In this document: piece after piece, positions 1 to 6,630 of the stretch
Layout of the letters: each line of letters opens with the position of its first letter
Position numbering within the stretch: the first letter of the stretch is position 1
Assembly (NCBI GenBank): GCA_947374315.1
Contig: CANCBK010000010.1
Span: 1 to 42,605, forward strand
DNA length: 42,605 nt
DNA from: Burkholderiaceae bacterium
GTDB lineage: Bacteria; Pseudomonadota; Gammaproteobacteria; Burkholderiales; Burkholderiaceae
Direction: 5' to 3'
Translations under genes and position numbers: made by a program
Notes under the pieces: model-generated
Databases searched by the model: none
What the model was told of the DNA's origin: nothing
Seen by the model: only the letters and a program-made list of their open reading frames with translations

Positions 1-192
1 TTTACATCGATTCAAAAGCCATTCCCTGACTCCCATCTAGATGCAGAAATCGGCGTTGACGCTCAAGGCGTTTTAGCCTGTGCGCAGGCGATGTGGCACA
101 AAGGCTTACAACAAGATGTTCATTTGCTTGAGCCGCTTTATATCCGCAATAAAGTTGCCCTTACTACCTTAGAGCGAAAACAACATGCCTGA
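1..192 (+). CDS. tsaB: TsaB, tRNA t6A biosynthesis protein (3' end only)
   Basis: The frame is open from base 1 and ends at TGA 190-192, giving the last 63 residues. The tail contains PLYIRNKVALTTLE, which matches the conserved C-terminus of TsaB (PxYLRNxVA in E. coli). TsaB is the inactive ASKHA-fold partner of TsaD in threonylcarbamoylation of adenosine 37 in ANN-decoding tRNAs. The gene overlaps the rimI start by 8 nt, so the two are probably translationally coupled; tsaB next to rimI is a common arrangement. The N-terminal part lies outside the window, so the start cannot be judged. Confidence 0.85.
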   Translation, partial: FTSIQKPFPDSHLDAEIGVDAQGVLACAQAMWHKGLQQDVHLLEPLYIRNKVALTTLERKQHA

Positions 193-730
193 TTCACAAA
201 ACCCATTAGAGAATTCTGCTGAGGGTGTATCAGAGCTTTCATTTTTGCCGATGGGCTTGGCGGATTTGGAGGCTGTGCTGTCCATTGAATCGGTCTCCCA
301 TATTCACCCATGGACCAAGGGAAATTTTTCAGACTCCCTATCGGCGGGGCATTGGGCTTACTGCGTGCGCCCTCAATTATCGGATCCGATCAAAGGGAGT
401 TATTTAGATCCATCAGTTCTCTGGGCCTATTGCATATTATTTCCGGCGGTAGATGAATTGCATCTCTTAAATATTACCGTGTCGCCTAAATTACGTCGCT
501 TGGGAATAGGCGTAAAAATGATGAAAGCGATAGAGGGGGTTGCTGCTCAGCAAAAAATGCCCCGCATCATTTTGGAAGTCCGCCCTAGTAATGCGGGTGC
601 TTTGGCGCTATATCAAAGTTTGGGGTACGAGCAAATTGGCATACGAAAAAATTATTACCCGGTTGATCCAGCGAGTAACCTACGTGAGGATGCCTTGGTT
701 TTGGCTAAATCGATTAAGCTAGAGGCATGA
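185..730 (+). CDS. rimI: RimI, ribosomal protein S18 (bS18) N-alpha-acetyltransferase
   Basis: A 181-residue GNAT acetyltransferase. Seen in the sequence: the beta-4 segment LLNITVSPKLRRLGIG, carrying the acetyl-CoA pyrophosphate-binding R-x-x-G-x-G signature near residues 104-109, and the RimI-type C-terminal block with KNYYP followed by REDALVL. E. coli RimI is 148 residues; this one has about 20 extra N-terminal residues and a small insertion. RimI transfers acetyl from acetyl-CoA to the N-terminus of ribosomal protein S18. ATG 185 lies inside the end of tsaB, and the stop overlaps the next gene's ATG (ATGA). The upstream tsaB, and a HolD-like gene downstream as in the E. coli holD-rimI pair, support the call. 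Confidence 0.88.
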   Translation: MPDSQNPLENSAEGVSELSFLPMGLADLEAVLSIESVSHIHPWTKGNFSDSLSAGHWAYCVRPQLSDPIKGSYLDPSVLWAYCILFPAVDELHLLNITVSPKLRRLGIGVKMMKAIEGVAAQQKMPRIILEVRPSNAGALALYQSLGYEQIGIRKNYYPVDPASNLREDALVLAKSIKLEA

Positions 731-1275
731 ATATGAGTACAAATTCTGCTTTCCTTAAGGAAATGGGTATTACCGAGTGGACATCGCGTGATGTCGCCGA
801 AGAAATCGCTCATTCAAGGGTTATGCCCGAGGAGGCGGGCCGGCCTACCGTTGCGGCTGCCGCTCCAATCGAATCAAAAGAAAGAATTTCTTCTGGAATT
901 TGGTGGTTTTTTGGTAACAAGCCTCAAGGCGATGCAGAACTGCTGTTTAAGAATATTATTCGCGTGCTGGGTCTCAATCCTCAGGAGTGGTCTTGGAAAA
1001 ACCCCGCAGAAAAATTCAATCCAGCGCAATTACCTCAAGACGGAATGCCGATTGTGGCACTGGCATTTGGCGGTTCAACTGCGCAGAAATTGTCCGGAGA
1101 GCGCGATGGACTTACAGAGTTGCGGGAAACCGTATTGGCAATGAATGCCGATGGGGCGGAAGAGCTGCCGCTGATTGCCACTTTTGAATTAAATCAGATC
1201 CTTGCAAGACCGAGGGACAAGGCCTTGTTTTGGCAGGATCTTTTGCTCGCTAAGTCAGTATTGCAAAATATCTGA
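727..1275 (+). CDS. HolD-like (DNA polymerase III psi) / degenerate uracil-DNA glycosylase-fold protein
   Basis: A 182-residue protein overlapping rimI by 4 nt. An automatic label might be uracil-DNA glycosylase-like, because the pattern VALAFGGSTAQKL followed by a late LPLIATFELNQIL resembles the UDG superfamily fold. It lacks the catalytic GEAPGxxED-type motif and the four iron-sulfur cysteines of family 4 UDGs. Segments match E. coli psi (HolD) from memory: LKEMGITEW against LGITQW at the N-terminus, IIRVLGLNPQEW against VLRALTVSPDQV in the middle, and KALFWQDLL against AALWQQI at the end. E. coli holD is adjacent to rimI, as here. Psi links the clamp loader to chi and SSB. Function is inferred; a second ATG at 733 is an alternative start. 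Confidence 0.55.
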   Translation: MNMSTNSAFLKEMGITEWTSRDVAEEIAHSRVMPEEAGRPTVAAAAPIESKERISSGIWWFFGNKPQGDAELLFKNIIRVLGLNPQEWSWKNPAEKFNPAQLPQDGMPIVALAFGGSTAQKLSGERDGLTELRETVLAMNADGAEELPLIATFELNQILARPRDKALFWQDLLLAKSVLQNI

Positions 1276-1285
1276 GACTGGTTGC

Positions 1286-2605
1286 CTAGTGTTTATGTTC
1301 GCCAATTAAATGCATTGAGTCATATTCCCGCTGGTTTGCTGCATGACGTTTAATCACCAGCCACATGATCAGGCTAACCACAATACCAAACCCAATGATG
1401 ACTAGCTGAATCGGGGCATCAAGCCAGATTAGCCCGGAGTAAACCAACAACATCATCAAGACAGAGATATTTTCATTAAAGTTTTGGACGGCAATTGAAT
1501 GGCCTGCAGACATGAGAACATGACCACGATGCTGAAGCAATGCATTCATGGGGACTACAAAGTACCCGGCTAACCAGCCCACTAAAATTAATAGGAAGTA
1601 TGCTGGTATTAAGTTCAGGGATACTTCAAATTTACCGATGGTCCATAAAGTGATATTTGGCAGCATGTCAGAGTTATAGATTGCCATCACGCAAACCACC
1701 AGGCCCATTGCAATGCCGTAAGGTAACACTTTCAGTGAACTTCTGAGGGGTACTCGCCACGCAGCCCAAACGGCACCGCCAGCGACCCCAAAAGCGGAGA
1801 TTGCTTGAAGAATCGCTCCTTGTGACAGGTTCATGTGCAAAGCGACTTGAGCCCACTTAATGACGATAAATTGCAAAGTAGCGCCAGCACCCCAAAACAG
1901 GGTCGTCACCGCTAATGAAATCTGACCGAGGCGATCAGCCCACAGCGTTTTGAAGCAAATGGCAAAGTCTTTAACTAACTCAATTGGGTTGGTTTTTTGG
2001 GATACATAGCGAGCGCCCGTATCTGGGATTCTTAAATTGATGAGGGCCGCTAAAACATAAATCATCATGATGATAAGGATGGCTGATTCTGCGGCGGTAT
2101 CGATGCCAGTATCGAGGGCGGGCATATCCAGACCTAATAAGCTCTCTGAAACAGTTTTACTAATCAAAACTCCGCCTAATACAGTTCCCATGATGATGGA
2201 GCACACTGTTAAACCCTCAATCCAGCCATTTGCTGCGACGAGCTTTTCGGGGGGGAGTAATTCAGTTAGGATGCCGTATTTCGCGGGTGAGTAGGCTGCC
2301 GCGCCTAAACCAACAATCGCATAAGCAAGTAAAGGGTGGCTACCAAAGAGCATCACGGCGCACCCAATAAATTTAATGGTGTTGGTAATGAACATGACAT
2401 TGCCCTTGGGGCGTGAGTCAGCGAACGCACCAACAAAGGCCGCCAGCACTACATAAGAGAGAACGAAGAATAATTTGAGTAAAGGAGTCATCCAAGCCGG
2501 AGCATTAAGCTGGGCCAAGAGGGCAATTGCTGCGATCAGCAAGGCATTATCAGCAAGCGACGAAAAAAATTGCGCCGCCATAATGATGTAAAAACTGCGG
2601 TTCAT
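1286..2605 (-). CDS. lplT: LplT, lysophospholipid transporter (MFS)
   Basis: A 439-residue, highly hydrophobic major-facilitator protein with about 11-12 predicted membrane helices. It aligns by eye with E. coli LplT over its full length: AQFFSSLADNALL near the N-terminus, GLGAAAYSPAKYGIL near residues 98-112, TLFWGAGATLQF in the middle, and FVVPMNALLQHRG with SIAVQNFNEN towards the end. LplT moves lysophospholipids across the inner membrane for reacylation. In E. coli it is paired with aas (acyltransferase); no aas gene is next to it here. It is divergent from alr with only about 50 nt between the likely starts, so the two promoters must overlap or lie within the genes. Confidence 0.9.
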   Translation of the reverse strand: MNRSFYIIMAAQFFSSLADNALLIAAIALLAQLNAPAWMTPLLKLFFVLSYVVLAAFVGAFADSRPKGNVMFITNTIKFIGCAVMLFGSHPLLAYAIVGLGAAAYSPAKYGILTELLPPEKLVAANGWIEGLTVCSIIMGTVLGGVLISKTVSESLLGLDMPALDTGIDTAAESAILIIMMIYVLAALINLRIPDTGARYVSQKTNPIELVKDFAICFKTLWADRLGQISLAVTTLFWGAGATLQFIVIKWAQVALHMNLSQGAILQAISAFGVAGGAVWAAWRVPLRSSLKVLPYGIAMGLVVCVMAIYNSDMLPNITLWTIGKFEVSLNLIPAYFLLILVGWLAGYFVVPMNALLQHRGHVLMSAGHSIAVQNFNENISVLMMLLVYSGLIWLDAPIQLVIIGFGIVVSLIMWLVIKRHAANQREYDSMHLIGEHKH

Positions 2606-2655
2606 TCGTACAATCTAGTCATTAATGTAATTAAAACATGAAAGGAGGGGTGGAT

Positions 2656-3780
2656 ATGAGCTCATCAGCTAATCACTTGATTAATAGGCCAATTTTGGCA
2701 ACCGTAGACACTGAGGCCTTTCGTCATAATTTAAACCGAATCCGCGAACTCGCTCCTGAATCTAAGATCTGGTCTGTTGTAAAGGCAAAAGCCTATGGCC
2801 ATACTTTAGAAGCTGCGCTAAGGGGTCTTGAGTCTACAGATGGTTTTGCGCTACTAGATATTGCAGATGCACAATGGCTAAGGGATCATGGTTGGGAGGG
2901 GCGAATTCTGCTCCTTGAGGGACTTTTCCATCATAACGAGCTAGATCTTGCTGTGCGTTTGAGGTGCGATTTAGTGGTGCATAGCGATAAGCAGCTTGTT
3001 TGGCTTGAGTCCTACGCAAACCACTCTGGCCACCCCCTTAATATCTTCTTGAAGCTGAATTCCGGAATGAATCGCCTGGGCTTTAAACCCGACCAATATC
3101 GCACTGCGTTTCACCGCCTGCATGCCGCTGGCTACCACCTGCATCATATGACCCATTTTGCCAATGCTGATCAAGTCGATGGCTCACCATCAGTCGGCGA
3201 GCAAGTCGAGTGTTTTGAGGGCGCCATCGAGGGGCTCACTGCTCCCACGTCGCTGGCAAATTCAGCGGCCATTCTTTGGCATCGAAATATATTGGGGGAT
3301 TGGATTCGGCCTGGAATCATGTTGTACGGCGTTTCACCAACTGGGGCTTTTGCGGATATTGTGCGCTCTGAACTTGAGGCTGTTATGCAACTCCATAGCG
3401 AAATTATTGATATTCAGGAGATTAAGAAGGGCGATCATGTAGGTTATGGTGGCCGCTATGAGGCGCCAGAGGATATGCGTATTGGCGTGATTGCCTGTGG
3501 TTATGCAGATGGTTATCCACGCCATGCGGAAGATGGAACGCCGGTATGGCTTGATGGTGCAGATGCTCAAGGTAATGGTGTGATCTGCCCGATTGTTGGT
3601 CAGGTATCAATGGATATGCTAACGATTGATTTACGTGAGGCGCCCAATGCCAAGATTGGTGGCGTCGTAGAGCTCTGGGGCCGTGAAGTGCCCGTTGATG
3701 ATGTGGCGCAGATGAGCGGTACGATTGGCTATGAGTTGATTTGCGCCTTAGCGCCGAGAGTGCCAGTAGTGATTAAGTAG
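2656..3780 (+). CDS. alr: Alanine racemase
   Basis: A PLP-dependent, fold type III racemase converting L-alanine to D-alanine for peptidoglycan. The PLP lysine is in VVKAKAYGH (about K43 from this start), and the second catalytic base, a tyrosine, is in HVGYGGRY. The C-terminal beta domain carries VGQVSMDMLTIDL. An in-frame ATG exists at 2638, but a strong Shine-Dalgarno (AAAGGAGG, 2641-2648) lies after it and 7 nt before ATG 2656, so 2656 is chosen, giving 374 residues. A hairpin overlaps the stop codon. It is transcribed divergently from lplT, an order seen in other Burkholderiales. Confidence 0.95.
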   Translation: MSSSANHLINRPILATVDTEAFRHNLNRIRELAPESKIWSVVKAKAYGHTLEAALRGLESTDGFALLDIADAQWLRDHGWEGRILLLEGLFHHNELDLAVRLRCDLVVHSDKQLVWLESYANHSGHPLNIFLKLNSGMNRLGFKPDQYRTAFHRLHAAGYHLHHMTHFANADQVDGSPSVGEQVECFEGAIEGLTAPTSLANSAAILWHRNILGDWIRPGIMLYGVSPTGAFADIVRSELEAVMQLHSEIIDIQEIKKGDHVGYGGRYEAPEDMRIGVIACGYADGYPRHAEDGTPVWLDGADAQGNGVICPIVGQVSMDMLTIDLREAPNAKIGGVVELWGREVPVDDVAQMSGTIGYELICALAPRVPVVIK

Positions 3781-3810
3781 TGTGTTTTGCCAGTCAAAGC
3801 ACTACTTAAT
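3772..3810 (+). terminator. Hairpin terminator overlapping the alr stop codon
   Basis: A perfect 11-bp inverted repeat (ATTAAGTAGTG at 3772-3782, CACTACTTAAT at 3800-3810) with a further inner TTTTG/CAAAG pairing. It is followed by the T-rich TTAATTG. The left arm contains the alr TAG stop. There is no long T-run, so efficiency is uncertain. It sits between the convergent alr and bamD genes. Confidence 0.6.
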
Positions 3811-3829
3811 TTAATTGCCCGCTAGAGAA

Positions 3830-4729
3830 TTACTTATTCCAGATCTGCCACCAACGACGTTCTTTTTGTACACGTTGGCCGGTAACCATCATTCCGCTGT
3901 CCGGGAAATTTAATGCAAAAACGCGCATCGCATCATCACTGAGATCGGTCATCCCCAGCTTATCGTAGGATTTCACCAAAATATAGAGGGCTTCTTCTAC
4001 CGCAGGAGCACGATCGTAATCGCGAATAACGAGTTGCGCTCTATTGGCAGAAGCTAGGTAGGCGCCGCGTTGATAGTAGAAGCGCGCCACGATAACATCG
4101 GCCTCGGCAAGCGAGTTCACGATATAGCGCATGCGATCTAACGAGTCTGGCGCATATTTACTATCTGGGAAGCGGTCTACAACGACCTTGAAGGATTCAA
4201 AAGCTTCTTTGGCTGCTTTAGGATCCCGCTCACTTAAGTCTTGACCGGTAAATTTGCCAAGCCAACCCAGGTCATCATTAAAGCTGATCATGCCTTTGAG
4301 ATAGTAGGCGTAATCTAAATTCGGACTACCTTGGTGAAGTTTGATGAATCGATCGATGGCAACTAATGCTTGAGTTTGTTCTTGCGCCTTCCAGTAACAA
4401 TAGGCTGCGTTAATTTGGGCTTGTTGTGAGTATGGCCCAAAAGGAAAGCGTCCCTCGAGCTTGTCAAAGTACTTGCCGCACTTTGCATAATCCGCATCGT
4501 TTAATTTTTCATTGGCTTCGGAATAGAGCTTGGTTTCAGACCAAATGTCCGTATCATCTTTTTGACCATCGCTGCCGGCACATCCACTTAATAGTAGGGC
4601 TGAGGCACTGGCGCCAATGAATAGCACCAGAATGGTTTTTCTAGAAGATGACCTAATAATGGCAGCAAGCCTTAAACTGGCGTCTGTAATAACGTTCGAC
4701 ATAACTAAAAGGCTCTTTAAGCGTGGCAT
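3830..4729 (-). CDS. bamD: BamD, outer membrane protein assembly lipoprotein
   Basis: A TPR-rich lipoprotein of the BAM complex, which inserts beta-barrel proteins into the outer membrane. A lipobox LLLSGC ends a hydrophobic stretch, followed by YSEANEKLNDADYAKCGKYF and repeated tetratricopeptide-like helices, for example FPFGPYSQQAQINAAYCYWK and FPDSKYAPDSLDRM, typical of BamD/ComL. From the first ATG (4729) the lipid-accepting cysteine is residue 50; from the next ATG (4702) it is residue 41. Both give an unusually long signal peptide, so the true start may be further in. The minus-strand GGGAG before 4729 favours the long form. The 5' end overlaps the divergent rluD start by 7 nt. Confidence 0.88.
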   Translation of the reverse strand: MPRLKSLLVMSNVITDASLRLAAIIRSSSRKTILVLFIGASASALLLSGCAGSDGQKDDTDIWSETKLYSEANEKLNDADYAKCGKYFDKLEGRFPFGPYSQQAQINAAYCYWKAQEQTQALVAIDRFIKLHQGSPNLDYAYYLKGMISFNDDLGWLGKFTGQDLSERDPKAAKEAFESFKVVVDRFPDSKYAPDSLDRMRYIVNSLAEADVIVARFYYQRGAYLASANRAQLVIRDYDRAPAVEEALYILVKSYDKLGMTDLSDDAMRVFALNFPDSGMMVTGQRVQKERRWWQIWNK

Positions 4730-5763
4730 TGCCGCATACTCCCGATTCGAATCCCATTGATTATATCGATGAAGAGGATTTCATAGCCCTAGAAGTTCCC
4801 CACGATGTAAACGGGGAGCGTTTGGATAAGTTTCTTGGCGGCGCTTTGCCAGATTATTCGCGTAATCGGCTAAAGGCCTGGGTAGAGGCTGGGGCGGTTA
4901 CCGTTGACGGAAAGGTCACTAAAGTCCGCCATTTACTGCGTGGGAATGAAAGTATTAAGGTATTTCCACAAGAAATGCCTGAACAGTTTGCCTTTGGGCC
5001 AGAAAACATCCCCCTGGACATTGTTTACGAGGATGACTCCATTATTGTGGTTAATAAGCCCGCTGGGCTGGTGGTTCATCCCGCTGCCGGCAATTGGACG
5101 GGTACCTTACTTAATGCCTTGTTATATCGATATCCGGAGCTCAAGCAGTTGCCCAGAGCGGGGATTGTTCATCGCTTAGATAAAGACACTTCTGGACTAA
5201 TGGTGGTTGCACGAACCGATATCGCTCAGACCTCCCTAGTGAGGCAATTGCAGGAGCGAACGGTAGGGCGTCGCTATTTGGCTTGGGTTTGGGGTGAGGC
5301 GCCATCCCAGGGCAAAGTATTGGCAACTGTTGGGCGTGATCAGCGTGATCGTCTAAAAATGGCGGCTGGATCAGCGCAAGGGAAGCCGGCGGCCACCTTA
5401 TTTCGTCGCCTAGCCAAGGGAGCGTTTTCTGAGAGTCCAGTTGCCTTGCTTGAATGCAGACTGGAGACAGGTAGAACACATCAAATTCGGGTTCACCTTG
5501 AGTCTTTGGGTTTCCCGTTATTGGGAGATCCTGTTTATCGAAAAAGAACTCCTGGCGTTGCTAAAACATTGCCGTTCGAGCGTCAAGCCCTGCACGCCTA
5601 CGCCTTAAGTTTGCAACACCCAACCTCATTAGAAACCATGACCTGGTTTAGGTTGCCCCCGCAGGACCTCGCTGACTTATTGCCCCTAGTTGGTATGGGT
5701 GAATCAGATTTGCCAAAAGAGGCAGCTTTAATCGCCTCCATTAAAAATGATCAATCCCAATAA
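4723..5763 (+). CDS. rluD: RluD, 23S rRNA pseudouridine synthase
   Basis: A 346-residue RluA-family pseudouridine synthase with a GTG start. It has an N-terminal S4 RNA-binding domain (roughly residues 30-85: LDKFLGGALPDYSRNRLKAW) and then the catalytic domain. The catalytic aspartate is D153 in HRLDKDTSGLMV. Further conserved blocks are VNKPAGLVVHP and the RTHQIRVHL motif near residue 250. RluD makes pseudouridines 1911, 1915 and 1917 in helix 69 of 23S rRNA. It is head to head with bamD with overlapping 5' ends, a conserved betaproteobacterial pair, and overlaps the start of pgeF by 17 nt. Confidence 0.92.
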   Translation: MALPHTPDSNPIDYIDEEDFIALEVPHDVNGERLDKFLGGALPDYSRNRLKAWVEAGAVTVDGKVTKVRHLLRGNESIKVFPQEMPEQFAFGPENIPLDIVYEDDSIIVVNKPAGLVVHPAAGNWTGTLLNALLYRYPELKQLPRAGIVHRLDKDTSGLMVVARTDIAQTSLVRQLQERTVGRRYLAWVWGEAPSQGKVLATVGRDQRDRLKMAAGSAQGKPAATLFRRLAKGAFSESPVALLECRLETGRTHQIRVHLESLGFPLLGDPVYRKRTPGVAKTLPFERQALHAYALSLQHPTSLETMTWFRLPPQDLADLLPLVGMGESDLPKEAALIASIKNDQSQ

Positions 5764-6526
5764 GTGGATAGTGCCAGCATGGGCAGCGCCTCAGTCCGTT
5801 AAGGCTTTATGCACCACTAGATTTGGTGGTGTTAGCAAGGCCCCGTTTGACCAGCTCAATCTGGGGCTTCATTCTGGCGATGACCTGGTAGCCATCCGCA
5901 ACAATCGCGCCATCCTGAATGAAACACTTCCAGCCGAGCCTATTTGGTTAAATCAGATTCATGGCGCTACAGTTAGCACTCCCGCCTCTAGAAAATCAAG
6001 TGGCTTGGGGCCTCATGAAGCCGATGCATCTGTAAGCAATACCCCCAATGAAGTGCTGGCTATATTGACTGCCGATTGCATGCCGGTACTTTTCACTTGT
6101 CGTAATGGCGATGTTGTTGGTGCGGCTCATGCGGGTTGGAGAGGTTTGAGTGGCGGCGTTCTAGAGAACACCGTCCGTGGAATGATCGCCTTATCGCCAG
6201 GTCTTGCTCCACAAGATATTTGCGCTTGGATGGGGCCTGCCATTGGCCCTACAGCATTTGAAGTGGGTGAAGATGTGCTTCACGCATTTGCAGGGCAAGG
6301 GCAATCCATCCCCTTGGATGCCTTCTCCCCGGTGGCGGGACGACAAGGTAAATATTTAGCCAATCTTGACTGTCTTGCCCATCATCGCCTGAGTTCTTTG
6401 GGTGTCGGCCAAATTGATGGCGGAGGTTTTTGCACCTTCAGCGATCAGGAGCGTTTCTTTTCTTATCGACGCGATAGGATTACAGGAAGATTTGCCACCC
6501 TGATTTGGATTTCCAAAGATAAATGA
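5747..6526 (+). CDS. pgeF: PgeF/YfiH-family protein (peptidoglycan editing factor, laccase-domain)
   Basis: A 259-residue DUF152 protein. The zinc/active-site pieces are visible: QIHGATV, TADCMPVLF, AAHAGWRGLSGGVLENTV, MGPAIGPTAFEVG, and the closing GGGFCTFSDQERFFSYRRD. In E. coli the orthologue (PgeF) prevents misincorporation of serine into peptidoglycan precursors. Human and bacterial homologues also show purine-nucleoside phosphorylase/deaminase activity, and old annotations say polyphenol oxidase. It overlaps rluD by 17 nt and so is probably translationally coupled to it, as in many proteobacteria. Confidence 0.9.
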   Translation: MINPNKWIVPAWAAPQSVKALCTTRFGGVSKAPFDQLNLGLHSGDDLVAIRNNRAILNETLPAEPIWLNQIHGATVSTPASRKSSGLGPHEADASVSNTPNEVLAILTADCMPVLFTCRNGDVVGAAHAGWRGLSGGVLENTVRGMIALSPGLAPQDICAWMGPAIGPTAFEVGEDVLHAFAGQGQSIPLDAFSPVAGRQGKYLANLDCLAHHRLSSLGVGQIDGGGFCTFSDQERFFSYRRDRITGRFATLIWISKDK

Positions 6527-6531
6527 TCTTC

Positions 6532-6578
6532 GGGTTATTACTAGCTTAGCTAGCTGCTAGGGTTAGTGCGTATAACCC
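6532..6578 (+). repeat. Inverted repeat in the pgeF-phaC gap
   Basis: Arms GGGTTAT (6532-6538) and ATAACCC (6572-6578) enclose a 33-nt, CTAG/AGCT-rich loop with small nested palindromes. The right arm overlaps a -10-like TATAAC (6571-6576). It could be a weak pgeF terminator or a regulator-binding site in front of phaC. Function not determined. Confidence 0.35.
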
Positions 6579-6595
6579 TCTGAGCTATATAGAAA

Positions 6596-6630
6596 CATAA
6601 TGGTCTTAATAACTAAACGAGATCATTATG
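6596..6630 (+). promoter_or_regulatory. Leader hairpin covering the phaC start codon
   Basis: An 11-bp stem formed by CATAATGGTCT (6596-6606) and AGATCATTATG (6620-6630), with one G-U pair and a 13-nt loop. The right arm includes the phaC ATG (6628-6630) and the GAGA ribosome-binding region just before it. If transcription starts upstream of 6596, this would hide the start from ribosomes. The repeat is seen; the regulation is inferred. Confidence 0.4.

Noticed and set aside
727..1275. Functional uracil-DNA glycosylase
   Set aside because: No catalytic GExPG-type motif and no cluster cysteines; only the fold-level pattern is similar.
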